A stretch of 64,000 nucleotides of DNA from Eoetvoesia sp035555955 (GTDB lineage: Bacteria; Pseudomonadota; Gammaproteobacteria; Burkholderiales; Burkholderiaceae_B): assembly GCF_035555955.1 (NCBI RefSeq), contig NZ_DATMGA010000014.1, forward strand, positions 62,001 through 126,000, in the 5' to 3' direction. Position 1 is the first letter of the stretch, and every line of letters begins with the position of its first letter. The notes beneath the pieces were generated by a model. It had not been told where the DNA came from. It did no database searches and saw only the letters and a program-made list of their open reading frames with translations. Made by a program: the position numbers and the translations under genes. Positions 35,406 to 43,836 of the stretch are shown here, piece after piece.

Positions 35406-36095
35406 TTATTCGCCGCCAGCGACGGGGAAGCGTGAAAAGGCCAGAATCCGAGGGATGTCCTGGGCGGGACGAAACGCCAGGGGCGCCGGTTTGGCGGGGC
35501 GGGCGGCCTGTGTCCCGTAGGCTGTGATCATGACCGGGCTGTCGGGCTCGCCTTGCTCCAGAAGCTCCAGCAGCGCCCGGCCGTCCGTGGCGCGCAGCGC
35601 GTCGAAAACCGCCATGGAGTCGCGCCCCGCGACGAGGCCCGGTCCATGCTCGGTGTCTGCGTACAGCCTGCCTTCGTCATCGACCCACCAGGAGTGTATT
35701 TGTTCCACGTCCAGCCCCGTATGGGTTTGCAGGACGGGACCGGGGCCGGCCAGGCTCAGGATGAGGGGTGCGGCGTCCAGCCGCACGAACACGCGCTGCG
35801 GGCCGTTCTGGAAATACCAGCGGCCTTGCGCGTCGTGGGTGTAGTTGCGATTGATGAACGCGAGGATCCGCGAGCTGGTAATGGCCTCGCCCGGCGGCAG
35901 GCTGGTGTTTGCGCCGGGCAGCGGCGCGCCTTCGCATGTTACGGCCCAGCCGTCGCCTTGCGGGTGCAGGCGCCATTGTCCCTGCTGGTTCAGCGACAGC
36001 CAGCCGTAGGCGCTGGGCACATCCGGCCAGCGCGACATCGCCGCCGCGACTTGATCGTCCATGGTCGTGAAAGTAGTAGTTGGCAACTTATGCAT
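35406..36095 (-). CDS. Conserved hypothetical protein
   Basis: 229 aa with no recognised motif. The middle contains a well-formed beta-rich stretch (GRWYFQNGPQRVFVRLDAAPLIL) and a conserved-looking HSWWVDDEGRLYADTEHGPGLVAGRD. No signal peptide, membrane helix or zinc site is seen. The sequence has the look of an alcaligenaceal conserved protein, possibly of the DUF2946-like type, but I cannot place it. An alternative start is the ATG at 36062. It lies 37 bp upstream of the NUDIX gene. Confidence 0.6.
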   Translation of the reverse strand: MHKLPTTTFTTMDDQVAAAMSRWPDVPSAYGWLSLNQQGQWRLHPQGDGWAVTCEGAPLPGANTSLPPGEAITSSRILAFINRNYTHDAQGRWYFQNGPQRVFVRLDAAPLILSLAGPGPVLQTHTGLDVEQIHSWWVDDEGRLYADTEHGPGLVAGRDSMAVFDALRATDGRALLELLEQGEPDSPVMITAYGTQAARPAKPAPLAFRPAQDIPRILAFSRFPVAGGE

Positions 36096-36336
36096 CTTAA
36101 CTCGCCGGGTGTTTCGCGCTCATGCGACAGGCCTGGTGAAGGCCTGGATCGGGCAGCCAACCCGGAAGCGGTCGGATATCAGCGGGATGCAACCATTGAA
36201 AGATCAAAATTGGTTACGTAATGCACGATTTAGCGCGAAGATGTCACCAAAATTGGACTTTTTGGCTACAATGCGCTACCCTAAAGAAGAATGAGCAGGG
36301 GGCGCGGTGCCAGCCTGCAAGCTTTAAGGAGAACGC

Positions 36337-36483
36337 ATGTCTTTGTCGAAAAAACCGACTCAAAAGAAAACGCCATTCGTCGTCGAGCCCCTGAATTGGG
36401 TGGCTCCCGAAAGGCGGAACAAAGAAGCGCCGCGCCGTGAAGCCGCTGAAAAAGAAGACGACAAGGATTCGAGCGAATCCTGA
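36337..36483 (+). CDS. Small basic/acidic protein, 48 aa, unknown
   Basis: A short gene with a strong AAGGAG ribosome-binding site (36326-36331) five bases before the ATG. The product is lysine-rich at the N-terminus (MSLSKKPTQKKTPFVVEP), then has LNWVAPERRNK and a Glu/Asp-rich tail ending in KDSSES. It ends with a terminator at 36555-36583. A hydrophilic charge-split protein of this size may be a ribosome-associated or stress protein, but nothing identifies it. It sits at the left border of the AT-richer patch. Confidence 0.55.
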   Translation: MSLSKKPTQKKTPFVVEPLNWVAPERRNKEAPRREAAEKEDDKDSSES

Positions 36484-36554
36484 CGATTGCCGCAAAGGCC
36501 CGAATGGCCCGCGGCGCATCCATCTTATCGCCGTATAGCCAGATCGGCGCCGCT

Positions 36555-36583
36555 AAAAAATGCACGCTTTGCGTGCATTTTTT
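36555..36583. terminator. Intrinsic terminator
   Basis: AAAAAATGCACGC and GCGTGCATTTTTT form a 13-bp stem with a TTT loop, with A and T runs on both sides. It lies between the 48-aa gene and the binding-protein gene, which converge, and can serve both. Confidence 0.85.
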
Positions 36584-36614
36584 ATTGTGTGGCAGGAAGG
36601 AGCGCGTTAACGCT

Positions 36615-37796
36615 TCAGGGATGTGCTTTTGCTGGATCCTTGACCGCGTCGAATTTATCGAATTCGACGGCGGTGACCTTGTCGCCTACTTTCTCGATCT
36701 TTCGTAAATAGACGGTATTGATGACATCCCGCGTTTCCGGGTCAATGGTCATGGGCCCTCGGGGGCTTTCCAAGGTCAGTCCTTTCATGGCATCCACGAG
36801 TTGGCTACGATCGGCCGGCAAGCCCACCTTTTTTATTGCCGCCGCGATGACGGCCATGCCGTCATAAGCGCCCACTGCCAGGTAGTTGGGCTCCATTTTT
36901 CCGCCGGATACGGTTTGATAAGTGTTGCGGAAGTCTTTGTTTTTCTGGCTGTTGTGCGAAAGCGTATAAAAGCCCGTGGATATCGCCCCCAGTGCGGCAT
37001 CACCGGAAGCATCGAGAACATCCTGATCCACCCAGCCCTCCGGGGAAATCAGTTTGATGCCTGCTTTGGCCAAGCCACGTTCTTTGTAGGCTTTATAGAA
37101 AAGAATGACCGGCTCGCCAACAGGAAAGAAGGCGAAGACCGCGTCGGGCTTCTCGTCCTTGGCTTTTTGCAGGTATGGGGCGAAATCCACATTAGTCAGG
37201 GGAACGGCTACTTCACCGCTTATTTTGCCGCCTGCATGCTCGAACGATTTCTTGAACCATGTCGCTGCTTCTGTGGCTGGCGCAAAGTCGGCCAAAACCA
37301 TGTAGACCGTTTTTATCCCCTGCTTGGCGGCCCATTCGCCCAACGGATAGGCCGTTTGCGCGGGTGTGAACGACGTGCGTACGATGTATGGCGATTTTGT
37401 GGGAATGATTGAAGTGGCCGCGTTCATAAGCACCATGGGGATCTTCGCCTGGGTGGCAAGAGGAGCCACCGCCATGGCTCCGGGGGTAAAGTCGAACCCT
37501 GTCAGGATATCCACTTTGTCCCGGGTTATAAGTTCCTGCGCTACCCGTTTGGCCACTTCGGGGTTTGCTCCGGCGGTATCACGATAGATGATTTTCGTGT
37601 CGTGCCCGGCCAGTTTTCCGCCGTTCTGCGCCAGATAGGTGTTGATTCCGTTCTGAAGCTGTCTTCCGCCAACTTCGTACATGCCCGACATGGACGCTAT
37701 CACGCCGATCTTCACTGTCGGTTTGGTGCTTTGCGCGTAGGGTGCCGTGCAAAACAGCACGGCACCCAATGTGGCAAGAATGCGTGTTTTATTCAT
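36615..37796 (-). CDS. Branched-chain-type ABC transporter substrate-binding protein, orphan
   Basis: 393 aa. It has a signal peptide (MNKTRILATLGAVLFCTAPYAQ) and the Peripla_BP_6 fold used by LivJ/LivK: KIGVIASMSGMYEVGGRQLQNGIN, TKPTVKIG, and PNYLAVGAYDGMAVIAAA. No permease or ATPase gene is adjacent, so it would have to dock onto a transporter encoded elsewhere. In this family orphan binding proteins are known for aromatic and branched-chain substrates. Base composition is lower in G+C than most of the window. Confidence 0.88.
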   Translation of the reverse strand: MNKTRILATLGAVLFCTAPYAQSTKPTVKIGVIASMSGMYEVGGRQLQNGINTYLAQNGGKLAGHDTKIIYRDTAGANPEVAKRVAQELITRDKVDILTGFDFTPGAMAVAPLATQAKIPMVLMNAATSIIPTKSPYIVRTSFTPAQTAYPLGEWAAKQGIKTVYMVLADFAPATEAATWFKKSFEHAGGKISGEVAVPLTNVDFAPYLQKAKDEKPDAVFAFFPVGEPVILFYKAYKERGLAKAGIKLISPEGWVDQDVLDASGDAALGAISTGFYTLSHNSQKNKDFRNTYQTVSGGKMEPNYLAVGAYDGMAVIAAAIKKVGLPADRSQLVDAMKGLTLESPRGPMTIDPETRDVINTVYLRKIEKVGDKVTAVEFDKFDAVKDPAKAHP

Positions 37797-38130
37797 TTTG
37801 TCTCCATCATGGTCTTATGTTGAACTGCATTGCCTTCAATTCAATTTAAAGTGGATGGAAGGCTGTATCAATGCAATACGGACAATACATAACATTGTTC
37901 CAGCCAATAGCGCGTTTTTTGATGGGCAAGATGGTGTTGGTCATGGCCGGCCATTATTGCAGTCATCAATGACTGCTATTGAATTGGCCATATTGTGGCT
38001 TTCCTGGCGCCAGCCTAGTATTTTGAGTAGTCGCGACAACCAAGCAACGCCATGCTCTCGGGGGCTGACTTTATTAGCACTGAAGTGGTGCGGGGAAACG
38101 GCATGGGTTGCGGAACCTGAAAGGACGAGA
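37797..38130. other. Divergent intergenic region with an 18-bp palindrome
   Basis: These 334 bases separate the binding-protein gene (minus) from the glutathione-transferase gene (plus) and hold no coding frame I trust. The notable element is GCAGTCATCAATGACTGC at 37959-37976 (8-bp arms, 2-bp centre), a possible operator for an unidentified regulator. The region is AT-rich. Confidence 0.6.
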
Positions 38131-38934
38131 ATGCTTGAACTTTATCATCATGGATCTTCGGTTTGCGCCGCGAAGGTGCGTCTAGCATTGGACGAGAAGG
38201 GCCTCGAATGGCAAGGGCATTATGTCGATGTTCTAAAGGGCGATCAGTTTTCAAAGGATTATTTGAAAATCAATCCCAAGGCATTGGTTCCCGCCCTTAA
38301 GCACAATGGAAAGATAGTTACTGAATCGACTTTGATATGCGAGTATCTTGACGAGGTTTTTCCCGATATACCGCTCAAGCCCGTCAGTGCGTTCGAGAAA
38401 GTTCAGATGCGGTTATGGACGAAAGCGGTGGATGAGGTGATACATCCGATCTGCGGTGAAATCACATTTGCATCATGCCATCGCCATATTGTGCGGCGCC
38501 TTCCTCCCGATGATTTGCAACGGTTTTTAGCCAGCACACCGTCTCTTTCCGTTACGCCGGAATGGCATGATCGCAAGAAAGAATTGGTGAACAAAGGGTT
38601 TGACGCGCCCGGCATCGATGTGAAGTTTCGGATATACGACGGATACTTGCAAAAAATGGAAGAAACTCTCGCGGAGCGCAGATGGTTGGCCGGCGACACG
38701 TTTTCTTTGGCCGATATCGGGATGGTTCCCTATGTCAATCGTCTTGCAATGATGAGCATGTCGGACATGTGGGAAAAATCCAGGCCGCGTGTTACGCAAT
38801 GGTTCGAAACGGTAAAGAGCCGGCCGTCGTTCCATTCGGCGCTTATCAAGTGGTGTCCCGAGGATCTTACCAATGATTTGAGGGAATTTGGCGCTCAGAG
38901 TTGGCCGGAAGTAAAACGTATGCTGCGTAAGTGA
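38131..38934 (+). CDS. Glutathione S-transferase-family protein, LigF-like
   Basis: 267 aa. The thioredoxin-like N-terminus reads LELYHHGSSVCAAKVRLALDEKG, with a Ser/Cys active-site position, then PKALVPALKHNGKIVTESTLICEYLDEVFPD, which closely recalls the lignin beta-etherase LigF block (VVTESTVICEYLEDVFP). The alpha-helical C-terminus is 40-50 residues longer than in typical GSTs. LigF cleaves beta-aryl ethers with glutathione; close family members may instead act as isomerases such as maleylpyruvate isomerase. The start has AAGGACGAGA upstream. Codon use is AT-richer than the surroundings, suggesting acquisition. Confidence 0.72.
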   Translation: MLELYHHGSSVCAAKVRLALDEKGLEWQGHYVDVLKGDQFSKDYLKINPKALVPALKHNGKIVTESTLICEYLDEVFPDIPLKPVSAFEKVQMRLWTKAVDEVIHPICGEITFASCHRHIVRRLPPDDLQRFLASTPSLSVTPEWHDRKKELVNKGFDAPGIDVKFRIYDGYLQKMEETLAERRWLAGDTFSLADIGMVPYVNRLAMMSMSDMWEKSRPRVTQWFETVKSRPSFHSALIKWCPEDLTNDLREFGAQSWPEVKRMLRK

Positions 38935-39046
38935 GATTGAATTTCCTGCCTTGAAAATACACACGCTGACGGCGATTTTCTGACGGCGCCTTCATAATTT
39001 AAAGACAACACCAGTTGTTGCGGCAGTGGTAAAAAGGAGTGGAGAC

Positions 39047-40117
39047 ATGTGGCTTAAAAATGTTTGGTATATCGCAGCGTTCGAGCATGAGTTCGAACAG
39101 CCTTTTGTGGCACGCCGCCTGCTCGACGAGCCGGTCGTCATGTTCCGGACTTCCTCGGGCGACTATACGGCGCTTTACGATGTCTGTCCCCATCGCTTGA
39201 TGCCTTTGTCTTGCGGCAAGCGTATCGATGATGCCATTCAGTGCGGCTATCATGGCATGAGCTTTGCGCGGGACGGGCGATGCGTGGATATCCCAGGGCA
39301 AAAGCAGATACCGGCGGCGGCAGCCGTCAAGACATACCCGCTGATTGCCCGACATGGATTTGTCTGGATCTGGCCTGGCAATGCTGATTTGGCGGATCCC
39401 GCCTTGATTCCCGACCTGCACTGGCACGACGACCCGCAGTGGGTATCGTCGCGAGGCTACCATAATGTTCGCGCGGATTTCAGGCTGATGAACGACAATT
39501 TGCTTGATCTCAGCCATGAAACCTATGTGCATCACCAAACCATAGGCAATGGCGAAGAGCAGAGCATCGCCAATTATCCTATTGCTGTAACGACGGAAGG
39601 CGATTGCGTTGTGAGTGCGCATCGTGAAATGCCCGGTATAGAGGCGCCACCTTTCTTCGCCATGATTCTGGATTACCGCGGACTTATCGACCGCTGGCAG
39701 ACGGCGATCAATTTTGTGTCGGGCATCAATATTACCGTTGCCGCCGTGTGTCCGGTAGGCGTGGATCGGGCCAATGCCTCCATCAGCCATGTGCTGCATC
39801 TGTTGACACCGGAGACGGAGACGTCGACGCATTATTTCTGGGCCAATACCCGGAACTACCGGCTCGACGACAATGAGCTTACCGAAACCATACGCAAAGC
39901 GGTCGTGGCGACTTTCGATGAGGACAAGGGGGTACTGGAACAGCAACAACGACAAATCGAGATGTTGAAGATCCCGGTTCCCCATGTGGCGATCAAACTG
40001 GACGAAGCCCCTTTGCGAGCCCGGCGATTATTGGATCGATGGGTGAAGGCGGAGGCTGAGAATCCGGCAACAGTCGTTTCGCCGATTGATCTGATTCCTG
40101 GTTCCGTTCTTGTGTAA
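39047..40117 (+). CDS. Rieske non-heme iron oxygenase, VanA-like, orphan
   Basis: 356 aa. Rieske ligands are Cys47, His49 (CPHRLMP) and Cys66, His69 (QCGYHG). The mononuclear iron site is N-LLDLSHETYVH with Asp154, His157 and His162. Family members with this layout include vanillate O-demethylase VanA and other aryl O-demethylases. The reductase partner VanB is not next to it, so electrons must come from elsewhere. AAAAAGGAG lies seven bases upstream of the ATG. A clean terminator follows at 40191-40219. The substrate is unknown; a methoxybenzoate fits the context with the gentisate genes. Confidence 0.82.
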   Translation: MWLKNVWYIAAFEHEFEQPFVARRLLDEPVVMFRTSSGDYTALYDVCPHRLMPLSCGKRIDDAIQCGYHGMSFARDGRCVDIPGQKQIPAAAAVKTYPLIARHGFVWIWPGNADLADPALIPDLHWHDDPQWVSSRGYHNVRADFRLMNDNLLDLSHETYVHHQTIGNGEEQSIANYPIAVTTEGDCVVSAHREMPGIEAPPFFAMILDYRGLIDRWQTAINFVSGINITVAAVCPVGVDRANASISHVLHLLTPETETSTHYFWANTRNYRLDDNELTETIRKAVVATFDEDKGVLEQQQRQIEMLKIPVPHVAIKLDEAPLRARRLLDRWVKAEAENPATVVSPIDLIPGSVLV

Positions 40118-40190
40118 GACCCGGGAAAACCGATAAACGCTATCCCTTTGCGTCACCCTGTGGCGCCCGGATAGCGAAGGCAACAAAAAA

Positions 40191-40219
40191 CACGCCGATT
40201 TACGTCGGCGTTTTTTTTT
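40191..40219 (+). terminator. Intrinsic terminator after the Rieske gene
   Basis: ACGCCGA (40192-40198) and TCGGCGT (40205-40211) pair around a 6-nt loop, followed by a run of nine T residues. Confidence 0.85.
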
Positions 40220-40291
40220 GTAAACAGAAGGCGCAGAGCGGGAGCTGAGCCCGCGACCGCGTCTACTATTGAAGCGCTTCCTGCTTTGGCG

Positions 40292-41488
40292 TCAGTTCAG
40301 GCTTTGCGCGAATTCCTTTTCGTCGTAAAGCCAGGCATTGCCTTCGCAGAACTGTTCCGCCGTGCGGCTGCGCAGGAAGGCGTTGCGCAGGTCGCGGGTG
40401 GCTCCGGCCGCGTGATAGACATTGCCGTATAGTCGCGCCGTGAGCTGTGCGCGAGCGGTGCGCAGGTAGCGTGCTTCCTGGTAGACCAGGAATGCCGCAG
40501 CCAGGTCCCCATCCGAGTGCTGCACTTTGCTGGCCAGGCAGAAGGCGTCTTCCATGGCCATGCAGGCGCCTTGGGCAAGATATTGCAGCATGGGATGAGC
40601 CGCATCGCCCAGCAGGGTAACCCGTCCCTTGCTCCAATCTTTGATAGGTTCGCGGTCGCACAATACCCACATGCGCCACGATTCGATCTTGTCCAGCATC
40701 TGCTTGACCTCGGGCACGACGCCCTGGAACCGCAGCATGAGCTCTTCGGTATCGCCGTACGAATCCCAGCCTTCCTCATAGCGGTCGCTATGGAAGACGG
40801 CGACCAGATTGAACAGCTTGCCGCCGCGCAGCGGGTAGTGCACCAGGTGGTTTTTGGGGCCGGCCCATAGCGTCATGGCATTGCGCTGGTTGGCTTTGGG
40901 CACTTCCTCGATGGGCAGGACGGCGCGGTAGGCGATGTGCCCCGAAACGCGGGGCTTGCCGTCGCCCACGATTTTCGCGCGCACGGTCGACCACAGGCCG
41001 TCGGCGCCGATCAGGGCATCGCCGGTATAGGTCTCGCCCGCTTCCGTGTGCACGACGACGCGGCCGCCCTGGTCTTCGAAGTCCGTCATCTTGCAGCCGG
41101 AGTGCATGGATATCTGCGGGTAGTGCTGGCATTCGTCCAGCAGCACGGCGTGCAGATCGGCACGATGGATCAGCCCATAGGGGTGACCGAAGCGCTTGCG
41201 GATGAGCGTTGCGGCGGGAATGACCGTGACCTCGTCGCCCGAGATGCTGTCCATGACGACCAGGTCTTCCGGGAAGGCCGCGAGGGCGCTGATGCGTTCG
41301 GTCAGGCCCAGTTGATCGAACAGATAGAAGGCGTTGGGGCCGAGCTGGATGCCGGCACCGATTTCCTTGAATTCGCTGGCCTGCTCGAACAGATGGATCC
41401 GATGCCCTTGCTTTGCCAGTGACAGCGCGGCGGCGACACCGCCTATGCCGCCGCCTACGATCAAGAAGGTGTATTCGTTGTTGCTCAT
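40292..41488 (-). CDS. FAD-dependent monooxygenase, probable 3-hydroxybenzoate 6-hydroxylase
   Basis: 398 aa single-component flavin aromatic hydroxylase. The Rossmann motif is IVGGGIGGVAAAL (10-22), the DG motif is ALIGADGLWSTVR and the GD motif is VTLLGDAAHPMLQYLAQGA. It belongs to the salicylate/3-hydroxybenzoate/6-hydroxynicotinate hydroxylase group. The neighbouring gentisate dioxygenase gene makes 3-hydroxybenzoate 6-hydroxylation to gentisate the best guess; a salicylate 5-hydroxylase of this group is the alternative. It is transcribed with the downstream orientation of the minus strand from a 253-bp upstream region shared with a LysR gene. Confidence 0.82.
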   Translation of the reverse strand: MSNNEYTFLIVGGGIGGVAAALSLAKQGHRIHLFEQASEFKEIGAGIQLGPNAFYLFDQLGLTERISALAAFPEDLVVMDSISGDEVTVIPAATLIRKRFGHPYGLIHRADLHAVLLDECQHYPQISMHSGCKMTDFEDQGGRVVVHTEAGETYTGDALIGADGLWSTVRAKIVGDGKPRVSGHIAYRAVLPIEEVPKANQRNAMTLWAGPKNHLVHYPLRGGKLFNLVAVFHSDRYEEGWDSYGDTEELMLRFQGVVPEVKQMLDKIESWRMWVLCDREPIKDWSKGRVTLLGDAAHPMLQYLAQGACMAMEDAFCLASKVQHSDGDLAAAFLVYQEARYLRTARAQLTARLYGNVYHAAGATRDLRNAFLRSRTAEQFCEGNAWLYDEKEFAQSLN

Positions 41489-41637
41489 GGTTGCTGCTGT
41501 CCTTTAATGATTTACAAGTAAGGAAATGCCAGTGACCAGGCCTTGCCTCTCGACAAGAATGTGCAAGGGCAATGCGTCTGTCTGGCGTATGTAAGGTGAT
41601 GGGTATTGCATGAGAGCAATGGTAGATTTTGAGTTTT

Positions 41638-41648
41638 ATTGTGACAAT
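41638..41648. promoter_or_regulatory. Candidate operator upstream of the hydroxylase gene
   Basis: ATTGT-G-ACAAT is a perfect palindrome in the region between the monooxygenase start and the end of the upstream LysR gene. A second imperfect pair, ATTGC/GCAAT, lies at 41605-41620. Both resemble LysR-type boxes. Confidence 0.35.
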
Positions 41649-41741
41649 GCAGCCCGGTTAATATGGGGAATTGCGCTGAACAATAAAACAATGAAAGCGA
41701 CCCGGCAGCCTGGGAGGATTGGCGGATGCGGGAGGTCGGAG

Positions 41742-42638
41742 TCATTGGATGAACAGGGTCGCTACGGTATTGCGCAACCATTGATTGGCCGGGTCGCGGT
41801 GGTATCGTTCGTGCCAGTATTGCTTGACCGGGTAGGTGGGGAGCTTGATGGGCGCGGTAAGTAGTTTTGTCTGGCCTTCGCCGGCCAGGATGCTGCCCAG
41901 GTGCGCCGGGACAATGGCGACGAGGTCGGAGTGCGCAACGATGCCGGCGACGCCAAGAAACGAGGGAACGCGGATGACGACATTGCGGGTAATGCCTTGT
42001 TCTTCTAAAGCCTTGTTCAGTATCCAGTGGCCGGTGCCGCGCGGCAGCACTACCTCTATGTGTCGTTCGTCCAGAAAGTCTTCCAGACGCATCTGGTCGT
42101 TCAGTCGGGGATGGTGCTGGCTGGCCATGCAGATGAAGCCTTCTTCGAAAAGCCTTTGCTGGTAGAACGGGGCGGGAATGTCCACGGTGAACCCCATCGC
42201 TATGTCGACGTCTCCCGATTCCAGCAGGCGCGCGGCGTTCTCGTCCAGATTTACCGTTTCAATCCGCACGCCGGGCGCCGTCTTTCTCAAGTAGGCGAGA
42301 AGCTTGGGCAGAATGACGGTTTGCCCGACATCGGTCATGCATATCCTGAACACATGGTTGGCGGTGGCAGGATCGAAGGGTTGCGGCATTCCGGCGTTGC
42401 CGGCGCACAATGCCAGCGCATCCCGAATGGCGGGAATCATGGCTTCGAGACGAGGAGTGGGCTGCATGCCGTTGGAGGTGCGGACGAATAGCGGGTCGTT
42501 GAAGTGGTCACGCAATTTTCCCAGCCGTATGCTGATCGACGGTTGCCCAAGGCCGATTTTTTCCACGGCTATCGACACGCTTTTCGTTCGATAGATTTCA
42601 TCCAGAATCTGGAAGTCCTTGACATCTATGTCGATCAT
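41742..42638 (-). CDS. LysR-family transcriptional regulator (gentisate cluster, first copy)
   Basis: 298 aa. The winged helix lies in the first 65 residues, with HTH LGQPSISIRLGKLRDHFNDPLF, then an effector-binding domain beginning NHVFRICMTDVGQTVILPKL. It is strikingly like the second LysR at 44912 (both share GQP.(I/V)S...LR.HFNDPLFVRTS and FRVCM/FRICMTD-type boxes), so these are paralogues. It would activate the adjacent hydroxylase gene on salicylate- or benzoate-type inducers. Confidence 0.9.
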   Translation of the reverse strand: MIDIDVKDFQILDEIYRTKSVSIAVEKIGLGQPSISIRLGKLRDHFNDPLFVRTSNGMQPTPRLEAMIPAIRDALALCAGNAGMPQPFDPATANHVFRICMTDVGQTVILPKLLAYLRKTAPGVRIETVNLDENAARLLESGDVDIAMGFTVDIPAPFYQQRLFEEGFICMASQHHPRLNDQMRLEDFLDERHIEVVLPRGTGHWILNKALEEQGITRNVVIRVPSFLGVAGIVAHSDLVAIVPAHLGSILAGEGQTKLLTAPIKLPTYPVKQYWHERYHRDPANQWLRNTVATLFIQ

Positions 42639-42754
42639 TCCGGGGTCTCCTGATTGCCGTTGCGAGGATGCATCCGGCCGTCACTGGAGCCGGACTTCAA
42701 GCGCAACTCGAAATCCGGCCGGTTTCTTTTCGGGGTGGAATACGGCGTGGCCGG

Positions 42755-43807
42755 CTAGCCGCGGCTTTCCCGCCATAGACCCAGCGCCTTTTGGGCGGGG
42801 CGGTCGGAGAAGCTGAACAGCACCGAGTCTTCGGCTGGTTCGTGCTGGACCTGGCACCACGACGGCACGACGAAGACGTCGTGCGGCCCCCATGGAATGG
42901 TCTGGTCGCCGATGCGGCTGCTGCCGTGGCCCTCCACGACGCAGTAGACGGTGCCGTCCGTGGACCGGTAGGGTTCGCTCTTGAAGCCCGAAGGCAGGAA
43001 TTGCGTGTAGGCGGCAATGGTGGGCATGGGCGAACCCCCGGTGGCGGGATTCGTGTATTGCAGCTTGACGCCGTGGTGGGCGTCGAGCGGGCCGTTGCGA
43101 TACAGACGATCCAGGACTTCCCGGCTGCGGCTGTAGGGGTAGACGAACAGCGGCGACGAAAGGCTGGAGGGCGTGTATTCCAGCGGTAGCAGGGCGGCGC
43201 CGTAGCGCGCCTGCGCATCGCCTTCCGGCCGCTCGATGGCCTGGGTTTCCTGGGGGTAGCTTTCGAAGAAGCTGGTCGTGAACATGTTCACGATGGGCAC
43301 GTCCAGTCCGTCCAGCCAGATCACGGGCTCGTCGCCGGGATTGCCGTGGTCGTGGAAAGTCCACGATGGCGTGATGATGAAATCGCCCGGGTGCATGGTG
43401 ATGCGCTCTCCGTCGACGGCGGTGTAGGCGCCGTGGCCTTCGATGACGAGGCGCAGGGCCGCGGCCGCGTGGCGGTGGCTGGGAGCGATCTCGCCAGGCA
43501 TGATGAGCTGCAGGCCGGCGTACAGGCTTTGCGTGATCTGCGAAATGCCCCGCAGGTTGGGATTTTCCAGAACCAGGACGCGGCGCTCGGCCTCGCGCGC
43601 CGTGATGAGGCCGCCGGCCTCCATGAGCAGCGCGCGCATCCTGGGGTAGTTCCAGCAGGCCGGAACATATTCCGGGCGCGGCTCGGCGGTGACCAGCCTG
43701 GCCATGGCGGCCCACAGCGGCGCGACATCGTGGCGATCCAAGCGCTCGTAAAACTCGCGCCGGGCTGCTTCCAGTTCTGGCGTTTCGGGGGATGTGGCGT
43801 GACTCAT
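42755..43807 (-). CDS. Gentisate 1,2-dioxygenase
   Basis: 350 aa bicupin that opens the ring of gentisate to maleylpyruvate. The iron-binding histidines lie in SHRHAAAALRL (His111, His113) and FHDHGN (His152, His154), in the first cupin, with GHGAYTAVDGER between them. The C-terminal cupin has GTVYCVVEGHGSSRIGD. Length and motifs match proteobacterial GDO (about 340-350 aa). It precedes the FAH-family gene in the same operon (29 bp apart) and follows the LysR gene. Confidence 0.92.
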   Translation of the reverse strand: MSHATSPETPELEAARREFYERLDRHDVAPLWAAMARLVTAEPRPEYVPACWNYPRMRALLMEAGGLITAREAERRVLVLENPNLRGISQITQSLYAGLQLIMPGEIAPSHRHAAAALRLVIEGHGAYTAVDGERITMHPGDFIITPSWTFHDHGNPGDEPVIWLDGLDVPIVNMFTTSFFESYPQETQAIERPEGDAQARYGAALLPLEYTPSSLSSPLFVYPYSRSREVLDRLYRNGPLDAHHGVKLQYTNPATGGSPMPTIAAYTQFLPSGFKSEPYRSTDGTVYCVVEGHGSSRIGDQTIPWGPHDVFVVPSWCQVQHEPAEDSVLFSFSDRPAQKALGLWRESRG

Positions 43808-43836
43808 GGCGCTCTCCGCGTACTGGTTGCCGGGAT

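Noticed and set aside
36253..36272. TTGGAC and TACAAT upstream of the 48-aa gene as a promoter
   Set aside because: The spacing between the two hexamers is only 8 bp, too short for sigma70.
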